Positions 1 to 9,303 of a stretch of DNA of 64,000 bases are shown piece after piece. The stretch's first letter is position 1. The number at the start of each line of letters is the position of its first letter. The DNA is from Myxococcus xanthus (lineage in GTDB: Bacteria > Myxococcota > Myxococcia > Myxococcales > Myxococcaceae): positions 47,595 to 111,594 of the forward strand of contig NZ_FNOH01000019.1 of the NCBI RefSeq assembly GCF_900106535.1. The letters are read 5' to 3'. The position numbers and the translations under genes are program-made. The notes under the pieces are model-generated. The model worked only from the letters and a program-made list of their open reading frames with translations. It did not search any database and was not told the DNA's origin.

Positions 1-1
1 G

Positions 2-445
2 CTCTGGGGCCCCATCCAGAAGCTATGCCTGAGCCTGCTCAGGAACGAAGCAGACGCCGCTGACGCCGGCCAGGAAGCGATGCACAAGATTCTCGAACGC
101 GCCTCCGACTTCGACAAGACCCGTCCGGCGATGCCCTGGGCCCTCGCCATCGCGGGCTGGGAGTGCCGGACCCTGGCGCGCCGCCGAGATCGCCGGCGCG
201 AATCCCAGGCGGACGCCATGCCCTCGTGCGCCGGACCTCACGCGGAGGAGGAGTTCCTCCAGCGGGACCTGACCGCCGCCGCGATGGCCGCCCTGGGAGA
301 GCTCTCGGAGTTGGACCGCGAGGTGCTCATCGCCACGTTCTGGGACGAGGCCGCGTCGGTCTCTGGCGCCACGCTGCGAAAGCGCCGGGAGCGCGCACTG
401 GACCGGCTCCGAAAGACTTTCAGGAGGCTCTATGGGCTCGACTGA
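2..445 (+). CDS. RNA polymerase sigma factor, sigma-70 family (5' end missing)
   Basis: The reading frame is open from base 2, so the gene begins outside the window; 147 residues are present. The first part reads like sigma region 2 (LWGPIQKLCLSLL, then a stretch of acidic and aromatic residues ending in RTLARRRDRRR). The end reads like region 4, with LSELDREVLIATFWDE followed by a basic recognition helix (TLRKRRERALDRLRKTFRR). This is the usual layout of a small ECF-like sigma factor, which directs RNA polymerase to a limited promoter set. Its last 14 bases overlap the next gene, a multi-spanning membrane protein that may control it. The family is secure; the regulon is unknown. Confidence 0.8.
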   Translation, partial: LWGPIQKLCLSLLRNEADAADAGQEAMHKILERASDFDKTRPAMPWALAIAGWECRTLARRRDRRRESQADAMPSCAGPHAEEEFLQRDLTAAAMAALGELSELDREVLIATFWDEAASVSGATLRKRRERALDRLRKTFRRLYGLD

Positions 446-983
446 CATCCAACTGCTTCAACGACGGGTGCGCCGGACCTACGAGCTCGCGAGGCTGCGG
501 CGCGCGCTCGTGGGCGTGCTCCCGATTGTCGTCGTCACCGCGATTGCCGCCCTTCTCGCGAGCCGGCCCGCGCCACCTCTCACGTTCGGCCTGGCGACAG
601 CGCTCATGGGAGCGATGATGCTCTGGCACGGCCGCGATCCGCAGAAGGCGTTCCTGCCTGGCGTCATCGCGGGGCTCGTCCCGCTCGCGCTCGCGCTCGG
701 CACCGGCACCCTGCACACTTGCGGCACAGCCAACTGCTCCTTCTTGTGCATCCCTGCGTGTGTGCTCGGCGGTGTGGTCGCGGGCATGGCCGTGTCGGGG
801 GTCAGCCTCCAGCGTCGCGCGGGCCCCTGGTTCTGGGTCTCTGCCTCCGGACTCGCGCTACTTACCGGCGCCATGGGCTGCGCGTGCATGGGCGCATCGG
901 GTATCGTCGGCCTTGGCATGGGCTTCGGAGCAGGGATTGTTCCTGGCCTCTTGCGTCGCGCTTTCAGCAAGAAAGAATCCTGA
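432..983 (+). CDS. Multi-pass membrane protein overlapping the sigma factor gene
   Basis: The 183-residue product has a short basic N-terminus (RRVRRTYELARLRRAL) and about five hydrophobic segments, at roughly residues 28-47, 53-65, 73-89, 97-118 and 130-168, so it should sit in the inner membrane. A strong AGGAGG at 421-427 lies four bases before the ATG and inside the sigma factor gene, which supports this start and translational coupling. Several cysteines occur (CGTANCSFLCIPAC and CACMG), which could bind metal or sense redox. Position and overlap suggest a membrane partner or anti-sigma factor, but I recognise no anti-sigma domain. That role is inference. Confidence 0.7.
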   Translation: MGSTDIQLLQRRVRRTYELARLRRALVGVLPIVVVTAIAALLASRPAPPLTFGLATALMGAMMLWHGRDPQKAFLPGVIAGLVPLALALGTGTLHTCGTANCSFLCIPACVLGGVVAGMAVSGVSLQRRAGPWFWVSASGLALLTGAMGCACMGASGIVGLGMGFGAGIVPGLLRRAFSKKES

Positions 984-1136
984 ACAAACGCTCTTGATTC
1001 TCGAACGCTCGCCGATGCTCGGACTCGCACCATCGCCCCGAATTTCCTCGGAGCGCTGGCCTCCGCCTGGTCATGAGACGTTCGGCCGCTCGAGAATCGT
1101 TAACTCCGGCTTGGCGGAGACCCTTCAAAGGGAGAC

Positions 1137-1568
1137 ATGACGATGAGAGCCAATCTCTGGGCTGTAGTGGGACTGATGATGCTCGCGGGGGCCTGTAAGC
1201 AGCAGGCCGCGCCCGCCATGAAGGTGACGCCAGCACCTCCAGCCCTTGAACAGAGTGCGGGGCAGCAAGGCCACCTCACCCTCGTCACGGACCGCAGCCT
1301 TGTCTGCATGGTGAACGACCAGCACATGGGACAGCCACAGATTCCCGTCGAGGTCAGCGGGCGCACGTATTACGGCTGCTGCGAGATGTGCAAGGACCGG
1401 CTCGCGAATGACGCGACGTTCCGGACCGCGACGGACCCGGTGAGCCAGCGGCCCGTGGACAAGGCGACGGCCGTCATCGGCATCACGCAGGACAACTCCG
1501 CGCTCTACTTCGAGAACGACCAGACCTTCGCCGCCTACTCGCGTCAGGCTGCGGGGGCGCCCCGGTAG
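1137..1568 (+). CDS. TRASH/YHS-like metal-binding lipoprotein
   Basis: The 143-residue protein has a lipoprotein signal peptide with lipobox LAGAC, so it is probably anchored to the envelope. The mature part carries CMVNDQHMG and then YYGCCEMCKDRLAND, the spaced cysteines of TRASH/YHS-type domains that bind Cu, Zn or other soft metals. Such proteins often accompany heavy-metal efflux systems, and here the gene lies just upstream of a complete TolC-RND-adaptor set on the same strand. A likely job is periplasmic metal binding or delivery to the pump. GGGAGAC before the ATG supports the start; the ATG at 1143 is also possible. The substrate metal cannot be read from sequence. Confidence 0.7.
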   Translation: MTMRANLWAVVGLMMLAGACKQQAAPAMKVTPAPPALEQSAGQQGHLTLVTDRSLVCMVNDQHMGQPQIPVEVSGRTYYGCCEMCKDRLANDATFRTATDPVSQRPVDKATAVIGITQDNSALYFENDQTFAAYSRQAAGAPR

Positions 1569-1793
1569 GTCTGCGCCCGCTGGAAAGTCCCGGACGCGGC
1601 CCTCGAATGGCGTGGGCGGCCTCGTGAGTCCCCGCAAGCGCTGCCCCCGCCGGACCCCAACGAATCTCAAGGTGTCACGCTCCACACCTGACGCGCCTAG
1701 GAACACGTCGATTCAGCCAGTTCGCTCGCACGCATCCGCGGACGGCAGGCTCGGCGCACCTCGTCGCTGTGCGTGAATCATCAAGGAGATGTC

Positions 1794-3227
1794 GTGTACG
1801 GGTTTGCATTGCTCTCGCGTGGCGCCGCCGCCATTTCAGGCTTCGGCGCCATGCTCGCCGTTGCCTTATCTCCGGCCGAAGCCCTGGCTCAAACGTTGAC
1901 CCTGCGCGAGTCATTGGACACCGCGCTTCACAACTACGGCGACATCCGCGCGAAGCAGTCTCGTCGCGACGCGGCTGAGCATGATGTGTCATACACCCGG
2001 AAGAGCTATCTCCCTGACGTCGTGCTGTCGGCGCAGCAGACATTCGGCACTGTGAATGCCCTGCATGGGACGCTCTATTCTCCTGGCGGACCCTCCAATG
2101 CATCGACCAGCCTCCCGTTGCCGGAGCAGAACTGGAACGCGGCGTTCGGCGCCTTGTACTCGGTGCTCGTCCACTGGAACGTCTCCACCTTCGGCCGTCT
2201 CGACCGGCAGATTGAGCTGTCGGAGAGGACGCACGAACTGAAACAGCGCGAGCTCGAACTCGCGCGGTTCCAGCATGGGGTTCGCGTCACCCACGCGTAC
2301 CTCAACCTATCGACCGCTCAGCGCATCACCCACATCCAGAAGCAGAGCGTGGCGCGCTTCGAGGTCGTGCTCGAGTCCGTCCAGAGCCACGCCGAGAACG
2401 GATTGGTCCCCGGGGTGGATGTCTCCTTCGCGCGCGCCGAACTCGCCAACGCCAGGTCCCTCCAGCTCAAGGCCTACGACGCCGAGCTCCTGGCATCGAA
2501 GGAGCTTGCGGTCCTGATGGGCGTTCCGTTTCGCGAGTTCCAGCTCGAGCCGACGTTCCACCAGTCGACGCCCGAGTCCGGCGAGCCAGCGCACGTCGCG
2601 CCCGGACATCCCGTCCTCGCGGAGCATGAAGGGAAGGTCCGCCGCAGCGAGCAGGAAAAGAAGGTGGCCGCGGCCGAGGGCCTTCCCACGCTCTTCGCCT
2701 TCGGAATGTTGCAGGGGCGCGGCTCGGGCTTTCGCTCCAACTATGCGCAGGACCCGGGCGCATTCTCGAGCGGGTACCTCGGCGGGGTAGGCATCGATCG
2801 GGGCAACACCCTTGTCGGGTTGGGATTGAGCTGGAACCTGGCCTCCGTGCTGCGCAGCTTCTCCAGCGAGGCGGCGCGGGACGCGCGTACCCGCGCGCTC
2901 CACCAGGAGCAGGAGTTGGTCACCCAGGAGCTGGTTGCCCAGGCGCGCTTCGCCGAGCACAAGTTCGACCTGGCGCGAGAGGTGACCCACCACGCCGTGT
3001 TGCAACGGGACGCCGCCACGGAGGGGTTCCGGCAGAGCAAGGCCCGCTACGACAGTGGGCTCGGGACGATTGTCGAACTCACCCAGGCGACGTTCTCCGC
3101 GACCCGGGCCGATGTCGACCTCGAGCTCGCCCAGAACGGCATCTGGCAAGCCCTTCTCCTCAAGTCGGCCGCGGCCGGTGACCTCAACGAATTCCTGCAG
3201 CAGGTCCGTGGAGTGAAGAAGCAATGA
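1794..3227 (+). CDS. TolC-family outer membrane efflux protein
   Basis: The product is an outer membrane factor of about 477 residues. It starts with a signal peptide ending near ALAQ and then shows the two long coiled-coil halves of the TolC family, including LTLRESLDTALHNYGDIRAK, EHDVSYTRKSYLPDVVLSAQ and, in the second half, ARYDSGLGTIVELTQA. It forms the outer membrane channel of a tripartite pump. AAGGAG at 1783-1788 sits five bases before GTG 1794, so I prefer that start; an in-frame GTG at 1773 would add seven residues. The stop overlaps the RND pump gene by four bases (ATGA), so the two should be translated together. No regulator adjoins. Confidence 0.88.
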   Translation: MYGFALLSRGAAAISGFGAMLAVALSPAEALAQTLTLRESLDTALHNYGDIRAKQSRRDAAEHDVSYTRKSYLPDVVLSAQQTFGTVNALHGTLYSPGGPSNASTSLPLPEQNWNAAFGALYSVLVHWNVSTFGRLDRQIELSERTHELKQRELELARFQHGVRVTHAYLNLSTAQRITHIQKQSVARFEVVLESVQSHAENGLVPGVDVSFARAELANARSLQLKAYDAELLASKELAVLMGVPFREFQLEPTFHQSTPESGEPAHVAPGHPVLAEHEGKVRRSEQEKKVAAAEGLPTLFAFGMLQGRGSGFRSNYAQDPGAFSSGYLGGVGIDRGNTLVGLGLSWNLASVLRSFSSEAARDARTRALHQEQELVTQELVAQARFAEHKFDLAREVTHHAVLQRDAATEGFRQSKARYDSGLGTIVELTQATFSATRADVDLELAQNGIWQALLLKSAAAGDLNEFLQQVRGVKKQ

Positions 3228-6200
3228 GCATCCTGAAGGTCTCCTTACGAAGGCCCATCACCGTACTCGTGCTGGTCGTCGCCATGGTCTTCTTTGGTGT
3301 GCGTGCGGCCGGAGACATCAAGGTCGACGTCCTGCCGGAGATGAACCTCCCTGTCGTGTACATCGCGCATACCTTCAACGGGTATACGCCGGCACAGATG
3401 GAGGGGTACTTCACGAAGATGTACGTGAACATGATGCTGTTCACGAACGGCATCAAGAACATCGAGACGAAGAACTCCCAGGGCCTGACCCTGATGAAGC
3501 TTTCGTTCTACGAAGGCACCGACATGGGGCAAGCGGTCGCGGAGATCAACGCGCTCTCGAATCGCTCCCAGGTGTTCCTGCCCCCCGGTGCGCCTCCCCC
3601 CTTCATCATCCGCTTCGATGCCTCGTCGCAGCCGGTGGGACAGCTGGTGTTCCGCAGCGAGAGCAAGACCAACAACCAGCTCCAGGACATCGCCAACTTC
3701 ACCGCACGGCCGTTCCTCATCTCCATCCCCGGCCTCACGACGGCGCCCCCGTTCGGCGGCAGCCCGCGCACGATTGAAATCAACATCGAGCCGGAGAAGC
3801 TGCGCGTGCACAACCTCACGCCCGAACAGGTCGTGGAGGCCATCGCTCGCCAGAACGTGACGGCGCCCTCCGGGAACGTCCACGTCGGCGACGTGACCTA
3901 CATCACCCCGACCAACAGCACCCTTCGCGCCGTGGAGGACTTCGGGAACATCCCGCTCCTCAAGGGCTCGGTGGCGAACGTCTACGTCCGAGATGTCGCG
4001 ACCGTGAAGGACGGAGCCGACATCGCCACCGGCTACGCCCTGGTGAACGGCAAGCGCTCCGTCTATCTCAACGTCGCCAAGGCGGGGAATGCCTCGACGG
4101 TGCACGTGGTGCAGCAGCTCAAGGAGTCCATCCCCCGAATCCAGAGCAACCTGCCCGACGACGTGCACATCTCCTACGAGTTCGACCAGTCCGTCTACGT
4201 GGTGGGGGCTCTGAAGGGGCTGATTGCGGAGGGCGTGCTCGGCGCGGTGCTGACGGGGCTGATGGTCCTGCTGTTCCTGCGTGACGTGCGCTCCGCCATC
4301 ATCGTCATCATCACGATTCCCATCGCCATCATCTCCGGCGTGCTGTTCCTCAAGCTGTTTGGCCAGACCATCAACATCATGACCTTGGCCGGCCTGGCGC
4401 TCGCAGTTGGCATCCTGGTGGACGAGAGCACGGTGACCATCGAGAACATCCATCAGCACCTCCAGCGAGGCAAGACGGTGGCGGTGGCGGTGTGGGACGC
4501 GTGCCTGGAGATCGCCTTCTCGAAGCTGCTCATCCTGCTGTGCATCCTCTCTGTCTTCGCGCCCGCCCTCACGATGGGCGGAATCCCCGGGGCGCTCTTC
4601 CGACCGCTCGCGCTGGCCATCGGGTGCTCGATGGTCGTCTCCTTCCTCCTCTCGCAATCACTGGTGCCGGTGATGGCGAACTGGATGCTCAAGCAGCACG
4701 GCCCGCCCCCGGGCGGTGAGGGCGCCAGCCCCTCCCCTGGACGCGTGCGCCGCGTGATTGAGGGCATGCTGCCGCACAGGAAGTTGCTCGTCTCGGCAGG
4801 CGTGGGAGGCCTCATCGTCCTGGCGGTGGTCTCGCTCCAGCGCATTGGCAAGGACGTGCTGCCGAGAGTCAACTCCAGCCAACTCCAGTTGCGGCTCCGC
4901 GCGGCGGAGGGAACCCGAATCGAGAAGACCGAGCAGGTCGTCCACCAGGCAATGGGCCTCGTCGAAGAAGTCGTGGGCGCCGGGAAGGTCCGAATCTCCT
5001 CGGCCTACGTGGGCCAGCACCCCTCATCGTTCGCCATCAGCCCCATCTATCTCTACAACGCGGGCCCCCACGAGGCGCTCCTGCAGGTCGCCTTCGAGGG
5101 CGGCGTCGGCGACATCGACGCGTTGAAGGAGCGCATCCGGCAGCGAGTGCGCGAGGCGATGCCAGACGTCCAGGTCGCGTTCGAGCCCGTGGAAATCACG
5201 GAGAAGATTCTCGGTCAGGGCGCGCTGTATCCCATCGAGGTCCGGTTCTCCGGGATGAAGAAGAAGGTCAACGAGAAATACGCGGGGATGCTGCTCGAGA
5301 AGCTCCGGGGCATCCCCTATCTGCGAGACCAGCAGGTGCAGCAGTCGCTGCGCTACCCGGTCCTGAACGTGGAGGTGGACCGGATTCGCGCGGCCCAGTT
5401 GGGCATCGACATGCAGGACGTCACGCGCTCCCTGACCGCGTCCACGTCGTCCTCGCGCTACACGTCCAAGAACATGTGGGTCGAAGGCATGATGGGCATC
5501 GCATACGACGTGCAGGTCCAGACGCCCGCGAGCGAGCTGAACAGCGAGCAGGACCTTGCGCAGGTGCCGCTGTTGAAGAACGCGAGCCGCCCCGTCCTCG
5601 GGGACGTGGCGACCATCACCCCTGGCATCGCGCACGGGGAGACGCACAACCTGGGGACCATGGCGTTCGCCTCGGTGACCGCGAATATCCACGGCAAGGA
5701 CCTGGCGCAGGCCCGGCGCGACGTGCAGGCGGCGATTGCATCCATGGGCGAGCTGCCCAAGGGCGTCAACGTGCAACTGGCGGGACTCTCCGTCGTCCTC
5801 GACGACACCATGCGCAGCCTCGCGAACGGGCTGGTGGTCGCGGTCCTGGTCGTCTTCCTGCTGCTCGCGGCCAGCTTCCAGTCGTTCCGGTTGGCCACCG
5901 TGGTCCTGACGGCGGTTCCGGCCGTCGTACTGGGAGCGGTCATCTCCCTGCGACTCACCGGCTCCACGCTCAACCTCCAGTCCTACATGGGCATCATCAT
6001 GGCCGTCGGTGTCTCCATCGCCAACGGCGTGTTGCTGGTGGCGAGCGCCGAGCAGCGCCGGAAGGCGGGCGCGAACGCGCCCCTCGCCGCGCTCGAAGGC
6101 GTATCGCTGCGCGTGCGTCCCATCTTGATGACGACGCTGGCAATGCTCGCGGGAATGCTGCCCATGGCCATCGGGCATGGGGAGGGCGGCGACCAGATGG

Positions 6201-6367
6201 CCCCCCTGGCGCGAGCAGTCATCGGTGGCCTGAGCGCGTCGACGCTGATGGTGCTGTTCGGCCTGCCGCTCGCGTTCGCCTGGGCGCAGGACGCGGTCCC
6301 TACGACGTCCCGGTCTCTTGACCCTACCGATGTGGAGAGTGAACACCATGCCATGGAAGCAGCCTGA
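3224..6367 (+). CDS. RND family efflux pump, inner membrane subunit
   Basis: At 1047 residues with twelve predicted membrane helices and two large periplasmic loops, this is a full-length RND permease. It begins with the typical RRPITVLVLVVAMVFFG helix. The proton-relay helix 4 reads AVGILVDESTVTIENI, with Asp about residue 400 followed by Glu; classic AcrB-type pumps have Asp-Asp here, so this belongs to a divergent AcrB/CzcA-like subfamily. It uses the proton gradient to drive export through the TolC partner encoded immediately upstream. The adaptor gene follows. The nearby metal-binding lipoprotein hints at metals, but the permease itself does not tell metal from drug substrates. Confidence 0.9.
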   Translation: MSILKVSLRRPITVLVLVVAMVFFGVRAAGDIKVDVLPEMNLPVVYIAHTFNGYTPAQMEGYFTKMYVNMMLFTNGIKNIETKNSQGLTLMKLSFYEGTDMGQAVAEINALSNRSQVFLPPGAPPPFIIRFDASSQPVGQLVFRSESKTNNQLQDIANFTARPFLISIPGLTTAPPFGGSPRTIEINIEPEKLRVHNLTPEQVVEAIARQNVTAPSGNVHVGDVTYITPTNSTLRAVEDFGNIPLLKGSVANVYVRDVATVKDGADIATGYALVNGKRSVYLNVAKAGNASTVHVVQQLKESIPRIQSNLPDDVHISYEFDQSVYVVGALKGLIAEGVLGAVLTGLMVLLFLRDVRSAIIVIITIPIAIISGVLFLKLFGQTINIMTLAGLALAVGILVDESTVTIENIHQHLQRGKTVAVAVWDACLEIAFSKLLILLCILSVFAPALTMGGIPGALFRPLALAIGCSMVVSFLLSQSLVPVMANWMLKQHGPPPGGEGASPSPGRVRRVIEGMLPHRKLLVSAGVGGLIVLAVVSLQRIGKDVLPRVNSSQLQLRLRAAEGTRIEKTEQVVHQAMGLVEEVVGAGKVRISSAYVGQHPSSFAISPIYLYNAGPHEALLQVAFEGGVGDIDALKERIRQRVREAMPDVQVAFEPVEITEKILGQGALYPIEVRFSGMKKKVNEKYAGMLLEKLRGIPYLRDQQVQQSLRYPVLNVEVDRIRAAQLGIDMQDVTRSLTASTSSSRYTSKNMWVEGMMGIAYDVQVQTPASELNSEQDLAQVPLLKNASRPVLGDVATITPGIAHGETHNLGTMAFASVTANIHGKDLAQARRDVQAAIASMGELPKGVNVQLAGLSVVLDDTMRSLANGLVVAVLVVFLLLAASFQSFRLATVVLTAVPAVVLGAVISLRLTGSTLNLQSYMGIIMAVGVSIANGVLLVASAEQRRKAGANAPLAALEGVSLRVRPILMTTLAMLAGMLPMAIGHGEGGDQMAPLARAVIGGLSASTLMVLFGLPLAFAWAQDAVPTTSRSLDPTDVESEHHAMEAA

Positions 6368-6368
6368 A

Positions 6369-7472
6369 ATGCGTACACGAGCGAACCGCTGGTGCATCCT
6401 GCTGACCCTCGGTGGGTTGGCGAGCGTGAGCGGCTGCCGGACCGCCGAGCCCTCCATGGAGGCCACCGTTCCCACCGCGCGCGCAGCCACTGAGACCTTC
6501 CGGGTCGAGGCATCCCGGCTGGCGTCGAACCTGCGACTGCCGGCCGAGCTGGTCGCGGACCAGACGGTGGACGTGTACGCGAAGGTCAACAGCTACGTGA
6601 AGCACCTCCGAGTGGATATCGGCGACGTCGTCAAGAAGGGCGACCTGCTGGTGACGCTCGAAGCGCCGGAGATTGAAGCGCAGCTCGCATCCGCCAGGGC
6701 GCGGTGGGCCGCGATGGAGGCGCTCCATGTCGCGTCGAAGGCAAGCTACGAGCGCACCGTGCGGACCAGCGCGACCGAGGGTGCCGTGGCCCACGACGCG
6801 GTCGACCAGGCGCGGGCGAAGGAGCAGGCGGATGCCGCGCAGGTGGTCGCCGCCAAGGCGCACTACGACGAGCTCCTGGCCATGCGGAGCTACCTGGTGA
6901 TGCGGGCACCATTCGACGGCGTCGTGACGGAACGGAACGTGGAGCTCGGGACCTACGTGGGACCCTCGGGCCGGGGCTCGCACAAGCCGATGCTGGTGGT
7001 GCGGGCCGTCCAGAAGCTTCGGCTCCACGTGTCGATTCCAGAGGCGTACAGCCCCTATGTCCACCTGGATGAGACAGTGAAGTTCACCGTACGCTCGCTC
7101 CCGGGGCGCGAGTTCTCCGCGCGCATCACCCGGAGGGCGAGGGCGCTCGACGCGGAACTCCGCGCGGAGCGAATCGAGGCGGACGTCGACAACCCGGACG
7201 GGGCGCTCCTGCCCTTGATGGTCGCCGACGCGAGCATTGCGCTCTCCTCGCAGGGACCCACCATCATGATTCCCCGGACGGCGCTGGTGGAGAGCGGAAT
7301 GGGCACCTACGTCCTGCGGGTGCAGGATGGCGCGGCGAAGCGCGTGCCTGTCTCACGCGGCATGCGTGCCGGCGAGAAGGTCGAGGTATTCGGCGCGATT
7401 GAGACTGGAGACGTGCTCGTGTTGAAGGCGTCGGAGGAGATGAAGGACGGAATGGCCGTTGCCGGCGGCTGA
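6369..7472 (+). CDS. RND efflux periplasmic adaptor (membrane fusion protein), lipoprotein
   Basis: About 367 residues. From ATG 6369 it has a lipoprotein signal with lipobox SVSGC, then a biotinyl-lipoyl-like half (LRVDIGDVVKKGDLLVTLEAPEI), an alpha-hairpin (ASARARWAAMEALH to HYDELLAMRSYL), the second lipoyl half (MRAPFDGVVTERNVELGTYV) and beta-barrel and membrane-proximal domains. It bridges the RND pump and the TolC channel. ATG 6369 lies one base after the pump's stop; an in-frame ATG at 6348 would overlap the pump. The gene order channel-pump-adaptor is complete, and a strong hairpin follows at 7529-7552. Confidence 0.88.
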   Translation: MRTRANRWCILLTLGGLASVSGCRTAEPSMEATVPTARAATETFRVEASRLASNLRLPAELVADQTVDVYAKVNSYVKHLRVDIGDVVKKGDLLVTLEAPEIEAQLASARARWAAMEALHVASKASYERTVRTSATEGAVAHDAVDQARAKEQADAAQVVAAKAHYDELLAMRSYLVMRAPFDGVVTERNVELGTYVGPSGRGSHKPMLVVRAVQKLRLHVSIPEAYSPYVHLDETVKFTVRSLPGREFSARITRRARALDAELRAERIEADVDNPDGALLPLMVADASIALSSQGPTIMIPRTALVESGMGTYVLRVQDGAAKRVPVSRGMRAGEKVEVFGAIETGDVLVLKASEEMKDGMAVAGG

Positions 7473-7528
7473 GCTCCGCCCAGGTCGGCATGAATCGTCA
7501 ACTGGCCGGGCACCGGAAGCGGATGGGC

Positions 7529-7552
7529 GGGTGTGCATAAAACTGCACACCC
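7529..7552 (+). terminator. Hairpin after the efflux operon
   Basis: A perfect 9-bp inverted repeat (GGGTGTGCA at 7529-7537, TGCACACCC at 7544-7552) with a six-base loop lies 57 bases after the adaptor stop and is followed by a modestly T-rich stretch. It is the probable end of the efflux transcript. Confidence 0.6.
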
Positions 7553-7698
7553 ATCATTCGTCTCTTTGATTGGAATATTTCCAGGACCGCCATGTACAAC
7601 CGCGCCTGTCGGCGGGCTGCTCGCTCCAAGCGAGGGACCGCAAGACAGCGCACACCTCCCGCTGGCGGCCGGGCCTCTGGGCACTCATTGGACGAATC

Positions 7699-9303
7699 AT
7701 GTCGATGAGCCGTTCACCCGCATTGCCTCTATTGCTTTGCCTGACCGCGTTGGGATGCTCGGAGCCAGAGCCATCTTCTCCGACTCCCGACGCGGGCCCT
7801 ACTCCGGATGCGGGCCCATTACCCGACGCGGGCCCTACTCCGGATGCTGGCCCCGCTCCGGATGCGGGGCCGGACGAGGACCCGGCCCTCCAGGTGCGCA
7901 TCCAACGCATGCGACGCTACCACTCGCCCGGCGGAGTCGAGATGCGCCCCGAGGACTTCGAGAAGACGCCCATCTCCCTCTTCGTCGCGGACGGAACCTC
8001 GCTGAACGAAGTTCCGGGGAGAATCGGCGGCCCTGGAGAGTTCATCTTCTCGAACGTGCCGGACGGAACGTATTACGTAAAGGTGGGCACGGACTACGTC
8101 GTCACCCGCGCTCGTGACGTGGACCTGAGCATCAACCTCATGGGACGCCCCGATGTTCGGTTGCAAGACAGGTCATTCGCCTATGTGGACATCGCGCTGA
8201 CTCACTTGGAACCCTGGCAATACAGCCCCTTCCCAACGCCACCCGAGGCGCCGGGCTCCTCGCTGGAAATCATGTCCGAAGAAGTTCCCCTCTCCGCGAC
8301 TCTGGCGGTGTCTGACGGACTCGCCGAGGGCCAGACCTCATGGAACAACTCGGGTAGGAGTTTTGACAACGCGGACACTGTTCCAGTCTTCGAACGAGAA
8401 CGCGGAGATAGGATTTGGGTGCACCAGTACGCCCCGCGACAGGCCGAGGCGCTGCCCGATGGCACTCCACTCGGATACAGCGCCATCGTGCGTTCCGCTC
8501 AGCTGGCCCCGCTCGACTTCGACGGCACCCACCTGATGCCCATCCAAGGAAGCCTCCAAGCTGTGCCCAGCACGCATTCACTCTCCGTGGACTGGAAGGT
8601 CTCCGACTTCAAGGCTCTCGCCGAGCAAACGCATCCAGGCGCCCAGGCGCGTCCTCTCGTGCTCTCCATCGTCACCACCATCCCCGGGGAAGCGGATGTG
8701 AGGGTTCCCACGAATGGGCCCATCCTCGCGGCGATGTTGCGCCCACCCTCCATGGCGGAGGATGTCCAGACCACCCTCGTCTATGGCAACCCCTATCCCT
8801 CCAGCCGGGATGTGCTGGTTCGTGCTTACGTGAGCCTTCGCATTCCCCGCGCCCCCGGGGCGAATCAGTTTTTCACCACCGGCTCAATTGCATGGGTGGA
8901 CCGTGTTGCGAACCTCTCGGGCCGGCCCATTCGTCCCCTTGTACAACCGCCCCGTGCCTTGATGGTGGATGGGGCCGACGGATACCTCCCGAGAACGCTC
9001 ACCAGCGGACCTCAGGTCATCTCCTGGCAGGCGCCTGCGGACGGCGCGCCCGACGGCTATGTCGTGTCATTCGGAGCCCCCTCTCGCGTGGGTGGCGAAC
9101 GCATCTACCTCGCCGGGGACGCGACCTCCGTCGTCATTCCTCCGGACCTGCTTCCACCCGGCACCTCCTTTCTCCACATCGACGCGATTCGCTCGGAAGG
9201 ATATGCGCGCTCCGGACAGCCAATGACCGCGTATGACCATGTTCCGAGAGGCAGCGCGACCACGGTCAGCGGAGCGTTGACCCTCCCCAACTCCATCCAC
9301 TGA
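7699..9303 (+). CDS. Secreted lipoprotein with a PDAGP-repeat linker
   Basis: The protein starts at ATG 7699 (534 residues), with a lipoprotein signal ending in lipobox LTALGC. Five tandem six-residue units of the (P-x-P-D-A-G) type follow as a flexible linker, a common design in myxobacterial surface lipoproteins. The remaining 475 residues contain beta-rich modules: an N-terminal segment resembling a carboxypeptidase-regulatory-like fold (FIFSNVPDGTYYVKVG), then a methylamine-type segment (WVHQYAPRQAEALPDG), and a C-terminal fibronectin-like stretch (ISWQAPADGAPDGYVVSF). I recognise no enzyme motif. It may act in surface structure or adhesion. The reading frame extends upstream to 7570, but that part has no signal-like features. 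Confidence 0.7.
   Translation: MSMSRSPALPLLLCLTALGCSEPEPSSPTPDAGPTPDAGPLPDAGPTPDAGPAPDAGPDEDPALQVRIQRMRRYHSPGGVEMRPEDFEKTPISLFVADGTSLNEVPGRIGGPGEFIFSNVPDGTYYVKVGTDYVVTRARDVDLSINLMGRPDVRLQDRSFAYVDIALTHLEPWQYSPFPTPPEAPGSSLEIMSEEVPLSATLAVSDGLAEGQTSWNNSGRSFDNADTVPVFERERGDRIWVHQYAPRQAEALPDGTPLGYSAIVRSAQLAPLDFDGTHLMPIQGSLQAVPSTHSLSVDWKVSDFKALAEQTHPGAQARPLVLSIVTTIPGEADVRVPTNGPILAAMLRPPSMAEDVQTTLVYGNPYPSSRDVLVRAYVSLRIPRAPGANQFFTTGSIAWVDRVANLSGRPIRPLVQPPRALMVDGADGYLPRTLTSGPQVISWQAPADGAPDGYVVSFGAPSRVGGERIYLAGDATSVVIPPDLLPPGTSFLHIDAIRSEGYARSGQPMTAYDHVPRGSATTVSGALTLPNSIH
7780..7869 (+). repeat. Five 18-bp tandem units coding the PDAGP linker
   Basis: Five in-frame 18-bp units encode P-[TLA]-P-D-A-G in the lipoprotein linker. 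Units differ by synonymous changes (GGGCCC/GGCCCC, GACGCG/GATGCG). The array can change length by slippage without breaking the frame. Confidence 0.85.

Noticed and set aside
7780..7869. 18-bp repeats as a regulatory array
   Set aside because: They encode the PDAG linker in frame inside a lipoprotein.
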